A DNA stretch of 22,454 nucleotides from Chlorobium sp. (lineage in GTDB: Bacteria; Bacteroidota; Chlorobiia; Chlorobiales; Chlorobiaceae). The first letter of the stretch is position 1, and every line of letters starts with the position of its first letter. Location: NCBI GenBank assembly GCA_028277485.1, contig JANQGE010000065.1:1-22454 (forward strand), given 5' to 3'. A program made the translations under genes and the position numbers. This document shows, one piece after another, positions 6,642 through 14,017 of this stretch. The notes below the pieces were generated by a model, which was not told where the DNA came from, did no database searches, and worked only from the letters and a program-made list of their open reading frames with translations.

Positions 6642-7469
6642 CTATTCTCCAAAGGTCATGATATAGGAGATCACGTCGATGATTTCCTGTTCCGAAAGGC
6701 TGGCCCCCCATGCAGGCATGTATTTTCCTGCCCCGGCGGTGTCAGAGGGAATACCGTCCTGAATAATATTGTACAGCTTCGCTCCGCTGTACTGTGAAAG
6801 CACCCTGCCGGTTATCGGCCGCACCTCGAGGTTCAGCATCTGCATGACCCTTCCGTCCCCGGCGCCTTTCTCACCGTGACACATGACACAAGAGTTTTTA
6901 TAGATATCCGAACCGCTGAAATCGGAACCTTCCCTCCGGCTTATCTGCTCATGACGGTTCAGGACACGAATATAGGCGATGGCACTCTTTATCTCGTCGC
7001 GCGTCATCTGAAACCCGAACGGTTTCATATGTAGTGACTTGCCGTGCGCGATTCCTCCCTTGCTGATAAAATCATAGAGTTCACTGTCGGTTTTCGCCTT
7101 GAAGTAGGTGCTGTCGGTAAAATCCGCCGGACTGTCGGCCAGCATCTCCGCATAGGGTCCGTTACCGTCACCTTTCTGGCCGTGGCAGACAAAACAGTAG
7201 CCGAGATAAAGTTTCAGCCCTTTCAAGGGAACCGCCTCATCCACCGCCGCTGTTTCGGCCGGGTTCCCTTCACGATCAGCCGGGGAGGGTCCCCCGCCGC
7301 ATGCGTACAGCAAAGGCAGGAGAAGAAGCCAGTTAAACGCCTGAATCAGCTTATGGGCTGCTCTGTTGATCTGTCCTGCGCCCTGGGGGCGCTTTCTCCT
7401 TTCCATCTGCATATCCCGATTGTACCGGGACTCATGACAACGTATAGAAATGCCCTTATGTCCCGTCAT
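6642..7469 (-). CDS. Diheme cytochrome c lipoprotein with an element-derived signal-peptide insertion
   Basis: The 275-residue protein has two class I-like heme sites, CFVCH (92-96) and CVMCH (194-198), and likely axial Met residues in HMKPFG (149) and GKYMPAWG (~251). A lipobox LLYAC (Cys57) follows a hydrophobic run, so it is probably a lipid-anchored electron carrier outside the inner membrane. The ATG at 7469 has AAAGG upstream. Residues 6-40 are encoded by a repeat element plus its target duplication, exactly 35 codons. Without it the protein would start MTGHKLIQAFNWLLLLPLLY, a normal lipoprotein signal. It lies between the ABC ATPase and cooS. Restart at Met20 or Met22 is possible but has no ribosome site. 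Confidence 0.88.
   Translation of the reverse strand: MTGHKGISIRCHESRYNRDMQMERRKRPQGAGQINRAAHKLIQAFNWLLLLPLLYACGGGPSPADREGNPAETAAVDEAVPLKGLKLYLGYCFVCHGQKGDGNGPYAEMLADSPADFTDSTYFKAKTDSELYDFISKGGIAHGKSLHMKPFGFQMTRDEIKSAIAYIRVLNRHEQISRREGSDFSGSDIYKNSCVMCHGEKGAGDGRVMQMLNLEVRPITGRVLSQYSGAKLYNIIQDGIPSDTAGAGKYMPAWGASLSEQEIIDVISYIMTFGE
7355..7455. mobile_element. Miniature inverted-repeat element inside the cytochrome gene, 101 bp
   Basis: The right end (ATAGAAATGCCC preceded by CTCATGACAAC) matches the right arm of the family. The left end (GGGCTGCTCTGTTGATCTGT, then GCGCCCTG) matches the left arm at about 70 percent. Both sides carry TTAT (7351-7354 and 7456-7459). Element plus one duplication is 105 bp, a multiple of three, and the inserted frame has no stop. 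The flanks join to a sensible signal-peptide start when the element is removed. Confidence 0.75.
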
Positions 7470-7480
7470 GATGTCTGCCT

Positions 7481-8290
7481 TTAAATAATGAGGTCAAGTT
7501 CTTCGTCCTTGAGCGATGAGTAAAGCGCAATTATTTCATCGCGCATCTCGCGAAACTCCTTGTCCGTCCTGCTCATGCACTCATGGCGCGGCCTCGGCAG
7601 GTGATTGACAAGCACTTTCTTCAACTTGCCGGGATTGATATCCATGACGCAGATCCTGTCGGAGAGAAATATCGCCTCGTCGACATCGTGGGTTACAAAA
7701 AGAATGGTGGTGCGTGTTTTCTCCCATACCTTGAGAATCTGTATCTGCATCTCCTCTTTGGTAAGGGCATCGAGCGCTTCGAAAGGTTCGTCCATAAGGA
7801 GTATTTTCGGGCTGTTTGCAAGCGCCCGTGCGATAGCCACTCTTTGGCGCATACCGACCGATATCTCGTGCACCTGCTGATGCTCGGTACCGCTCAATCC
7901 CACCGTGGCAAGCTGCTCCTTTGCTATCTGGTGCCGCTCCTTTCCGGGCACATTTTTCAGCTCAAGCCCTATCTCGACGTTTTCTATCACGTTTCTCCAG
8001 GGAAGCAGAGCATATTCCTGGAAAACCATCCCTTTGTGAGGTCCGGGGCCGTGTTCTTCCGTCCCATCGAGAATAACCGAACCCGAGGTCTGCTCAATCA
8101 GGCCTGCGACAATTTGCAGGGTTACCGATTTGCCGCAGCCTGTCGGGCCGAGAATACAAACAAATTCCCCTTCCTCAATGCTGAGGTCCACATTTTCAAG
8201 CGCAAGAAAATCTTTTCCATCCTTGTTGAAAACCTTGGTCACCCCCCGCAATTCAAGAAGAGGCTCCCTGTTATTTCCGCTGTTGTTCAT
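7481..8290 (-). CDS. ABC transporter ATPase, NrtD/SsuB-like, with altered signature motif
   Basis: The 269-residue nucleotide-binding subunit has Walker A GPTGCGKS (48-55), Q-loop Gln91, Walker B LLMDEPF with catalytic Glu168, D-loop ALDALT, and H-loop His201 (FVTHDVDEA). The ABC signature, normally LSGGM, reads ISVGM (143-147). In such dimers each ATP site combines Walker motifs of one subunit with the signature of the other. This subunit therefore supplies good catalytic residues but a poor signature to its partner. It lies 32 bases after the second ATPase gene and belongs with the permease and binding protein of the nitrate/sulfonate/bicarbonate importer type. It energises uptake at the inner membrane. 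Confidence 0.92.
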   Translation of the reverse strand: MNNSGNNREPLLELRGVTKVFNKDGKDFLALENVDLSIEEGEFVCILGPTGCGKSVTLQIVAGLIEQTSGSVILDGTEEHGPGPHKGMVFQEYALLPWRNVIENVEIGLELKNVPGKERHQIAKEQLATVGLSGTEHQQVHEISVGMRQRVAIARALANSPKILLMDEPFEALDALTKEEMQIQILKVWEKTRTTILFVTHDVDEAIFLSDRICVMDINPGKLKKVLVNHLPRPRHECMSRTDKEFREMRDEIIALYSSLKDEELDLII

Positions 8291-8322
8291 AAACCTGTTC
8301 AGTTAACATCAATGGATGCACA

Positions 8323-9156
8323 TCAGTACTCACAAACGGCAAGCCCCGCACCTGCTTTCACTTCGTTCAACACTTCTTCACGAAGTCCGATAAACCGGTT
8401 ATGGAAATCCGGCGCAAGTGCAGCTTTTCCAAACCGTGGACGGGGAAGGTCGTTCTTGAAGATTTTCGAAATTCTTCCGGCCTTGTTCATCACCGCGATC
8501 CGGTCGCTCAGCTTTACCGCTTCGTCAAGCTCCGACGTAACAAAGATGATGGTATTATGCTCGTGCTTCCATATCCTTGAAATTTCGGTATGCATCGTCA
8601 TCTTTGTTTTCGAGTCAAGTGCGTTGAACGGGCCGTCCATGAGCAGTATCTTCGGTTTCGTGACCAGAATCATTGCAAGCGACGCCCGGCGCTTCATCCC
8701 TCCGGAAAGCTCGACGGGATATTTGTTCACCGCATAGGAAAGCCCGACCATATCGATATACTTCATGGCGAGCTCCCGGTTTTCGGCTTCTTTCTTTCCG
8801 CCTTTAAATTCAAGCCCCAATTCGACGTTTTTCAGGACGGTTCTCCATGGCAGGAGAGCGTACTCCTGAAAGATCATTCCCCGGTCGGCGCCCGGCCCCT
8901 TTATTATATTGCCGCCAACCCTGAGCTCACCCGCCGTTGGGGCCTCGAAACCGGCTATCAGTTTCAAGAGTGTCGATTTTCCACTGCCGGTTGGACCGAC
9001 AATAACCAGAAACTCATTTTCCGCGATTTCAAGATTGCAATCATTTACTACCGTAATTTCTTTACCGTTTTTCCTGAATTTCTTGGACACGCCTTTGAGG
9101 CTTATCAGCATCTTTGCACCGGCCCTGACGCTCCCATCATCCCATCTTCCCATCAT
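8323..9156 (-). CDS. ABC transporter ATPase, degenerate catalytic motifs
   Basis: The 277-residue subunit has Walker A GPTGSGKS (54-61), Q-loop Gln97 and a canonical signature ELSGGMKRR (149-157). Walker B reads LLMDGPF, with Gly175 in place of the catalytic Glu, and the H-loop His is Ser208 (FVTSELDEA). By family knowledge both changes abolish hydrolysis at the site it builds. The intact signature can still complete the active site of the neighbouring ATPase. The ATG at 9156 has GGAG at good spacing and follows the permease stop by ~16 bases. A later start at Met16 is possible because the first 12 residues look non-conserved. The frame is otherwise intact, so this looks like specialisation rather than decay. 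Confidence 0.92.
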   Translation of the reverse strand: MMGRWDDGSVRAGAKMLISLKGVSKKFRKNGKEITVVNDCNLEIAENEFLVIVGPTGSGKSTLLKLIAGFEAPTAGELRVGGNIIKGPGADRGMIFQEYALLPWRTVLKNVELGLEFKGGKKEAENRELAMKYIDMVGLSYAVNKYPVELSGGMKRRASLAMILVTKPKILLMDGPFNALDSKTKMTMHTEISRIWKHEHNTIIFVTSELDEAVKLSDRIAVMNKAGRISKIFKNDLPRPRFGKAALAPDFHNRFIGLREEVLNEVKAGAGLAVCEY

Positions 9157-9172
9157 TGGTCCGCTCCGGTTT

Positions 9173-9976
9173 TCAGATTTTCCATGAGTACTTGCTGATC
9201 AGCCAGCGATTGACCGAGTCCAGCAGGTAACCGATGGCCCCTATGACAACAATGGTGGCCATCAACTGGTCGTAGCGAAACCGGTCCCTGGTGTCAAGGA
9301 TGAAATAACCCAGTCCGTCGGGCACGCCCAGCATCTCCGCCGGAACAAGAATGATCCAGCTTACACCCACAGCCAGACGAAGCCCGGTAAGCATATCGGG
9401 AATAGCCGCGGGAATGATGATTTTCCTGAGAATACCCGCATCCATGGCACCCATGGTTTTCGCCATGTTGAGCCAGAGCGGGCTAACCCTCCCGGCTCCG
9501 TGCGCGGTATTGAGAATAAGCGGCCAGATTGCAACCAGCCAGAGCAGAAAAGTGACCGATACATCACCCACCCCGAACATGATAATGGCAATCGGCATCC
9601 ATGCCAGGGGAGATATCATACGCATGAACTGGAAAACCACATAGGTCAACTGCTCAAGCCTTTTGAAATACCCTACAAGAACCCCGACAGGAAGTGCAAC
9701 CAGGATTGCAAAAGCAAGGCTGACAAGCACTCTCCGAAGGCTCGGGATCGCGTGGCGCGTGATATCGCCGTTCCGAGCCATTTCTATCAGGGCAAGCGCT
9801 GCCGCCCAGGGGGAGAACGCTTCACTGAAATCGCTTCCGAACAGCTTCAGCATGCTTGCCGCCTGCCAGACAACCAGAAAAAGAAGAACGCCAAGAACAT
9901 AGAAGCCTCGCTCGGCAAGAAACGCCCCCGCCTTTCCGGTTCCTGACTGTTGTTTTTTTTCGATTCGGTCGCCCAT
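9173..9976 (-). CDS. ABC transporter permease, TauC/SsuC/NrtB-like
   Basis: The 267-residue membrane protein has about six hydrophobic segments and the EAA-type coupling loop (AKTMGAMDAGILRKIIIPAA) followed by IPDMLTGLRLAVGVSWI. That is typical of binding-protein-dependent transport permeases for nitrate, sulfonates or bicarbonate. It forms the membrane channel for the two ATPases downstream. The ATG at 9976 is chosen over a TTG two codons earlier. No clear ribosome site is visible. With only one permease gene, a homodimer must pair with two different ATPases. The 238-bp gap to the binding-protein gene holds a fragment of the miniature element. Confidence 0.9.
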   Translation of the reverse strand: MGDRIEKKQQSGTGKAGAFLAERGFYVLGVLLFLVVWQAASMLKLFGSDFSEAFSPWAAALALIEMARNGDITRHAIPSLRRVLVSLAFAILVALPVGVLVGYFKRLEQLTYVVFQFMRMISPLAWMPIAIIMFGVGDVSVTFLLWLVAIWPLILNTAHGAGRVSPLWLNMAKTMGAMDAGILRKIIIPAAIPDMLTGLRLAVGVSWIILVPAEMLGVPDGLGYFILDTRDRFRYDQLMATIVVIGAIGYLLDSVNRWLISKYSWKI

Positions 9977-10136
9977 GTTCAATCTGTTTTATAGACACCA
10001 ACCAATCATTTTTGAGTGCCCGGCTGCGGCGTCCCTATGCACCCCGAGCCTTAGGCAAAGACACAGCCATCTTATGGCCCGGTCTGCAAAAGCAGGCTGC
10101 ATGCATACGCTTGTTGCCTCATTGAAGGGCACCTCG

Positions 10137-10175
10137 ATTTGTTGTGCGCCCCGCAGTGACTCGACACGGCACATT
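10137..10175. mobile_element. Left-end fragment of the miniature element
   Basis: GGGCACCTCGATTTGTTGTG, followed by CGCCCC and GTGACTCG, matches the left arm of the 711-852 element. No matching right end follows, so it is truncated. The rest of 9977-10214, between permease and binding-protein genes, holds nothing else I can name. Confidence 0.5.
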
Positions 10176-10214
10176 ACGCCAGACCTGTCTGGCGGCAGAG
10201 AGCTTCAAGCCACA

Positions 10215-11447
10215 CTATACCGCGATAACTTCTTCCCTGAAGAATGGATTGGAAGGATCGACACCGGCAAACTGCACAAGGCCGCCGAGTTCCGACGCAG
10301 CCTGTTCAACCCCTGCCGTGTACATCAACTCTCTCTGCACATTGACAGGGTCAAGGCCTTTCATGAAGCCGAGGTCTCCTTCCATTTTCGTCTGCTTCAT
10401 CATTTCGACCATCTTATAGGTTGCCGATTCGAATTGGTAAGGGTTGTAAGACAAACGTTCAGCATCCCATTCAGGGTGCTGAATCGCTCCGGTACCTCCG
10501 TTTGTGCCATAGGTTTCAAGATCGTACTTCAGCATTGCACGCTTGACGATTTTTTCCGGGAGAGGAAGGTACTGCGCTCCGTCTTTCGAGAGAATGTGTG
10601 CTGCCTCTTCGGCATTGTTGAGCGCCCACAGCTCAGCCTTGACCAGTGCCTTGATGACATTGTGAGACCACGCCCGGTCATCGAGATCCTTCTCATTCAT
10701 GACCGCCACGCAGCATGGATGGTTTTTCCACACATCGCCGGTAAACCTGACAATCTTTCCGCCCGCAAGAATTTCCCCTGCCGCATTGAACGGCTCGGCG
10801 ACGATGTAACCGTCAATAGCCTTCGACGCCATAGCGGTGGGCATGTCAGGCGGAGCCATGACAAAAAGGTTCATCTGGTTGTCGGCAAGAGGAGCATTCT
10901 TGTTCTGGATGACAGGCTCGATGCCCATTTCCCGCGCAATCATCTGTATGATAATGTTGTGCATGGAGTACCAGTAGGGGACAGCGATCTGTTTGCCGCC
11001 AAGATCCGCATAAGATTCAATACCGCTTTCCTTGCCGACAGTTAATGCCGAACCGTTGATATGGTCCCACGCAACAACCCTCACGGGAAATCCTTTGCTG
11101 TAACGCATGTAGATCGGAATCGGGGCAAGCAGGTGTGTGAGGTTAAACCGCCCTGCCATGAAAGCCTCGGCCATCGGAGCCCAGCCCCTTATCAGTACCG
11201 GCCGTTCGGATTCGATACCCATCTCCTTGTAAAAACCCATCTCATGCGCCAGAATGATGGGGGTCGCATCGGTAATTGGAAGGTAACAGCTTTTTACTTT
11301 TTTAGACACCGCTATGCCGGGGCCTCCTTCCTGCGCTCCCTTTGTGCATCCTTGAAGCAGGGGATAACTGGCAATTAACGCACTCAGGCCAACCGCGGAG
11401 TTTTGAATAAACTTCCGGCGTGAAATAGTTCTTTCCTCCTCCCTCAT
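10215..11447 (-). CDS. ABC solute-binding protein, NrtA/CmpA-like, Tat-exported lipoprotein
   Basis: The 410-residue protein starts with a twin-arginine signal (SRRKFIQ, residues 9-15) ending in a lipobox LLQGC (Cys34). It should be exported folded and lipid-anchored. The mature part opens LPITDATPIILAHEMGFYKE, as in nitrate/bicarbonate/sulfonate binding proteins, and contains VAEPFNAAGEILAGGKIV. The ligand is not evident. It is the receptor for the ABC importer encoded just downstream. AGGAGG lies at ideal spacing before the ATG, the strongest ribosome site of the cluster. Two related palindromes lie 92-281 bases upstream, suggesting that transcription starts and is controlled here. Confidence 0.9.
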   Translation of the reverse strand: MREEERTISRRKFIQNSAVGLSALIASYPLLQGCTKGAQEGGPGIAVSKKVKSCYLPITDATPIILAHEMGFYKEMGIESERPVLIRGWAPMAEAFMAGRFNLTHLLAPIPIYMRYSKGFPVRVVAWDHINGSALTVGKESGIESYADLGGKQIAVPYWYSMHNIIIQMIAREMGIEPVIQNKNAPLADNQMNLFVMAPPDMPTAMASKAIDGYIVAEPFNAAGEILAGGKIVRFTGDVWKNHPCCVAVMNEKDLDDRAWSHNVIKALVKAELWALNNAEEAAHILSKDGAQYLPLPEKIVKRAMLKYDLETYGTNGGTGAIQHPEWDAERLSYNPYQFESATYKMVEMMKQTKMEGDLGFMKGLDPVNVQRELMYTAGVEQAASELGGLVQFAGVDPSNPFFREEVIAV

Positions 11448-11538
11448 ACAAACCTCCTGTTTTTTATCAATTACAGCCTGGTTGTCAGTCTGTTCATCAA
11501 CACCGAACAGGCTGCCACAAGTACATAACCTCCCCCCG

Positions 11539-11556
11539 TATTCACAATTGTTAATA
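11539..11556. promoter_or_regulatory. Palindromic site upstream of the binding-protein gene (site 1)
   Basis: TATTCACAATTGTTAATA is an 18-bp imperfect palindrome centred on CAATTG. It shares ACAATTGTTAA(T/C)ATTTT with the site at 11708-11728, about 170 bp away. It is a candidate operator for the transport/CODH genes. The regulator is unknown. Confidence 0.45.
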
Positions 11557-11707
11557 TTTTAACTGCAAAAACAGACAGGTATTTTCAGATCGCCTACTAC
11601 CTGTTCAGCCGAAAAGGATTATCACTTTCTATCGAGGGGTAACGTATCGTGCAGCAACTTCCTGAAAAGCAGGATGACGTACAACACTGTTATTAAGCTC
11701 TATCAGT

Positions 11708-11728
11708 AATGTAACAATTGTTAACATT
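11708..11728. promoter_or_regulatory. Palindromic site upstream of the binding-protein gene (site 2)
   Basis: AATGTAACAATTGTTAACATT is a near-perfect palindrome (10 and 11 bases per arm, one base offset). It lies 16 bases after the cooC stop and matches site 1 in its right half. It does not resemble the CooA or FNR consensus that I know. Confidence 0.5.
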
Positions 11729-11743
11729 TTTACCAATAAAAAG

Positions 11744-12529
11744 TCATTTTTCCTGCACGAGTTCCCCTTGCAGTTTCCCTATCAGTTTACGTGCCGTCTC
11801 GCACATGTCCGGGCACTGCTCGTAAGGAGAGGTGCCCGAAAGGTCAGCTTCCAAAGCCTGAAAGTCAAACGGCATGGCCGCCCAGATGTTATCCTCTCCA
11901 AGTCTTTCGGAAATCTTCCGCCTCTGGCCCTCGCTGTGCACTTTGTTGATAATATATCCGACCTTCCGGATGTGCAGTTGTCTCGCCAGAGAGGTTATCT
12001 TTTCAGCTGTCTTCATCGCACGAAGGCCCGGCTCGACCACAACAAGCAGAATGCTTACGGATTCCGCTGTACCCCTTGTAAGGTGTTCAAAGCCTGCTTC
12101 CATATCCAGGATAACCCACTCGTCGCGCTCAACCATGAGATGCCTCAAAAATGACCTGAGCAGAGCGTTTTCAGGACAGTAACACCCCCCGCGTGCCTCC
12201 TTCATTTCTCCGGTCACCATAAGTCTCAGGCCGTGTACCTCGACAGAAAACTTTTCGACAAGATCATCTACCTTCGGGTTGAGAACAAAGTAACTTCCCA
12301 TGCTTCCGGGTTCAGCGCCGGTCCGCTCCTCAATGAGGGCCTTCTTTTCAATCAATGGTTCGATGCGTCCCGACTTCTGTTCGTCATAACCAACCGCTTC
12401 GGCAAGATTGCCGTTGGGATCGGCATCGATTGCAAGGACTCTCCGCCCCCTTTTTGAGAGCTCTCTTGCCATAAGGGCACAGAGGGTTGTCTTGCCAACC
12501 CCGCCCTTTCCGCTTATTGCAATTTTCAT
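11744..12529 (-). CDS. cooC: CooC-type nickel insertion ATPase
   Basis: The 261-residue MinD-like ATPase begins with the deviant Walker A GKGGVGKTT (residues 8-16). It carries the CxC motif (Cys116, Cys118 in GGCYCPE) that in CooC binds nickel at the dimer interface. CooC delivers nickel to the C-cluster of CODH using ATP. The Walker B-like ILDMEAG and the SGKGG start are intact. Its presence upstream of cooS implies that the CODH is matured with nickel despite its altered ligand. It is on the same strand as the block, with 296 bases to the binding-protein gene and 105 bases after the DsrE2-like gene. Confidence 0.9.
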   Translation of the reverse strand: MKIAISGKGGVGKTTLCALMARELSKRGRRVLAIDADPNGNLAEAVGYDEQKSGRIEPLIEKKALIEERTGAEPGSMGSYFVLNPKVDDLVEKFSVEVHGLRLMVTGEMKEARGGCYCPENALLRSFLRHLMVERDEWVILDMEAGFEHLTRGTAESVSILLVVVEPGLRAMKTAEKITSLARQLHIRKVGYIINKVHSEGQRRKISERLGEDNIWAAMPFDFQALEADLSGTSPYEQCPDMCETARKLIGKLQGELVQEK

Positions 12530-12634
12530 GAACCTCTTACTACGGGTTTCCGCTGCCTCCCCGGCAAAAAGAGCTGCTGCAGCAAAACAGGCTGGTAAAT
12601 GCAGGAAGAGTATGATCAGCTACTCTTAAAAAAA

Positions 12635-13147
12635 TCACATAAACAACTGAATATCTGCATCGGCAGCGTACTCGAGAAACATGGCGGCTCCTCCGAAATC
12701 AACACCGTCGATAAAGTCTTCGGCTGAAAAACCAAAGACATCCATGGTCATCTGGCAGGCGATAAACTTTACGCCGCACTCCTGACACAGCTCGCGCAGC
12801 TCTTCTACGGTCGCTACTCCCTTGTTCTTGAAGGTTTCTTTCATGAGGCTGGTTGCAAGGGTATCGAAACCAGGCACGTTGCCGGAGATGAATTTGGGTA
12901 TGGACCAGTTGATCTTCTGGAAATCCTTGCCGCCGAAGGGCATTTTCATCGGCATGGCGGGGTTGCTGTGGGGAGAGACTTTGGCTTCGATTTTTTTACC
13001 CAGAAGCGGCAAGCCGTAAAAGGTGAAGAATATGACGACTTCCATGTCCATGGCTGCGGCAGCCGAACCGAGGATAAAGGGAGGGTAGGCCCAGTCAAGT
13101 GTTCCCCTGGAGGCGATCAACGCTACTTTTTTTTGTGGCTCGCTCAT
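12635..13147 (-). CDS. DsrE2-like (DsrE/DsrF/DrsH superfamily) protein
   Basis: The 170-residue protein starts KKVALIASRGTLDWAYPPFILGSAAAAMDMEVVIFFTFYG and has CQECGVKFIACQMTMDVFGF near residue 125. This layout is known from DsrE2 proteins, which accept or carry sulfane sulfur on the Cys of the ACQM motif and are common in sulfur oxidisers. A first hydrophobic stretch (~22-45) may contact the membrane. It is the first gene of the minus-strand block and may be co-transcribed with cooC. Its link to CODH could be sulfur supply for cluster assembly or mere adjacency. The family is clear, the role is not. Confidence 0.85.
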   Translation of the reverse strand: MSEPQKKVALIASRGTLDWAYPPFILGSAAAAMDMEVVIFFTFYGLPLLGKKIEAKVSPHSNPAMPMKMPFGGKDFQKINWSIPKFISGNVPGFDTLATSLMKETFKNKGVATVEELRELCQECGVKFIACQMTMDVFGFSAEDFIDGVDFGGAAMFLEYAADADIQLFM

Positions 13148-13171
13148 AACAAGAACTTCTTTATAGAGTTA

Positions 13172-13201
13172 TTGACAACTATATAATTACTTAATTATAA
13201 G
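13172..13201 (+). promoter_or_regulatory. AT-rich candidate promoter in the dsrE2/dodecin divergent gap
   Basis: TTGACA (13172-13177), 17-18 bases of spacer and TTATAA/TATAAG (13195-13201) form a fair sigma-70-type promoter on the plus strand. The surrounding 13165-13212 is very AT-rich on both strands and could also serve the minus-strand gene. It is 230 bases from the dodecin start, so a closer promoter near 13370 (TACTATAT) is as likely for dodecin. Confidence 0.3.
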
Positions 13202-13430
13202 ATAATATAAAAAGAGCCGGGCGCAAGAAAAAACATTTCAAAACACAACCGTCACCCGAAGAGCTCTCCGTTAACCACCGCCCGATACAAGAAGCGGGGG
13301 CTGACAACAAAAGCCGCAATCGGGCTGCGCCGCCGGTTTTTCGACGCGCCTTTGGGATAATGCACGCTATTTACTATATAGCTGGAAATCCCCTGTCCTG
13401 ATGAGTCTTAACAAAAAAAACCCTATACCT

Positions 13431-13643
13431 ATGAGTACACCGCACGTTTACAAAAAAATCGAGCTTGTGGGCTCCTCGACCACAAGCATTGAAGATGCCG
13501 TCAACAATGCCGTAGCGAGGGCAGCAGAAACCATCCGTAACATCCGCTGGGTAGAGGTTGTTGAAACAAGGTGCCATGTTGAAGAAAACCGGATTGCCTA
13601 CTGGCAGGTAACGGTCAGAGTAGGGTTTACGCTGGAAGACTAA
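13431..13643 (+). CDS. Dodecin, flavin-binding protein
   Basis: The 70-residue protein (HVYKKIELVGSSTTSIEDAV, then IRWVEVVETRCHVEENRIAYWQVTVRVGF) is a standard dodecin. Dodecins form hollow 12-mers that hold pairs of flavins, stacked on the Trp seen here in IRWVEV, and act as flavin storage or protection. I choose the ATG at 13431, which gives the usual family length. An in-frame ATG 30 bases earlier adds ten residues absent from the family. Neither has a clear ribosome site. It is transcribed away from the CODH block. Confidence 0.9.
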   Translation: MSTPHVYKKIELVGSSTTSIEDAVNNAVARAAETIRNIRWVEVVETRCHVEENRIAYWQVTVRVGFTLED

Positions 13644-13697
13644 AGGGCCTCATCCTTCCCCCCTAACGGCGAACGTCAGGAGGGAATGCGCGTTTCC

Positions 13698-13898
13698 CTA
13701 ACATTGTTTCCGGTGGACCTCGATAAACTTCGCGATACTCCTGTCCCAGGTGCGCTCGGCATCATCAGGGAAAAGACAGGCCGGAAGCTGTCCTTTGTCT
13801 TTATGGTAGACGATGCATTCACAGCACACCCCTTTACGGGCACAGGGCTCGTAGGTGCAGTTGCAGCGCACGAGATTTTCCTCTTTTTTGCATTCCAT
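13698..13898 (-). CDS. Small Cys-rich protein, DUF6485-like
   Basis: The 66-residue protein starts MECKKEENLVRCNCTYEPCA and continues KGVCCECIVYHKDKGQLPAC, with nine Cys in the first 45 residues. I recognise the pattern as the DUF6485-type family, with unknown function and probable zinc or Fe-S binding. The ATG at 13898 has AAAAGG upstream. It converges with dodecin. Between the stops an 8-of-9 bp hairpin (TTCCCCCCT with AGGAGGGAA, about 13653-13684) could end transcription on either strand, though it has no T-run. Confidence 0.75.
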   Translation of the reverse strand: MECKKEENLVRCNCTYEPCARKGVCCECIVYHKDKGQLPACLFPDDAERTWDRSIAKFIEVHRKQC

Positions 13899-14017
13899 AG
13901 GCGACAACCTTTTCTTGACTGCCTAAAACAGAACGTGCAGTCCGCAAAAGCTGCAACAGCTGTTTTGCTGCTGCAGCCTTCTGCATGCACATCACTGAGA
14001 TCGATCGTTAGAAGCGA

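Noticed and set aside
9985..10020. GACACC...GTGCCC pair that might be another tiny element
   Set aside because: Only 6 bases match at each end over about 30 bp; this is within chance.
9975..11045. Plus-strand open frame of 356 codons opposite the binding-protein gene
   Set aside because: The minus-strand gene has a signal peptide, a family motif and an AGGAGG site; the plus frame has none of these.
12606..12627. AAGAGTA/TACTCTT hairpin after the DsrE2-like gene
   Set aside because: On the minus strand the T-run comes before the stem, so it does not have the form of an intrinsic terminator.
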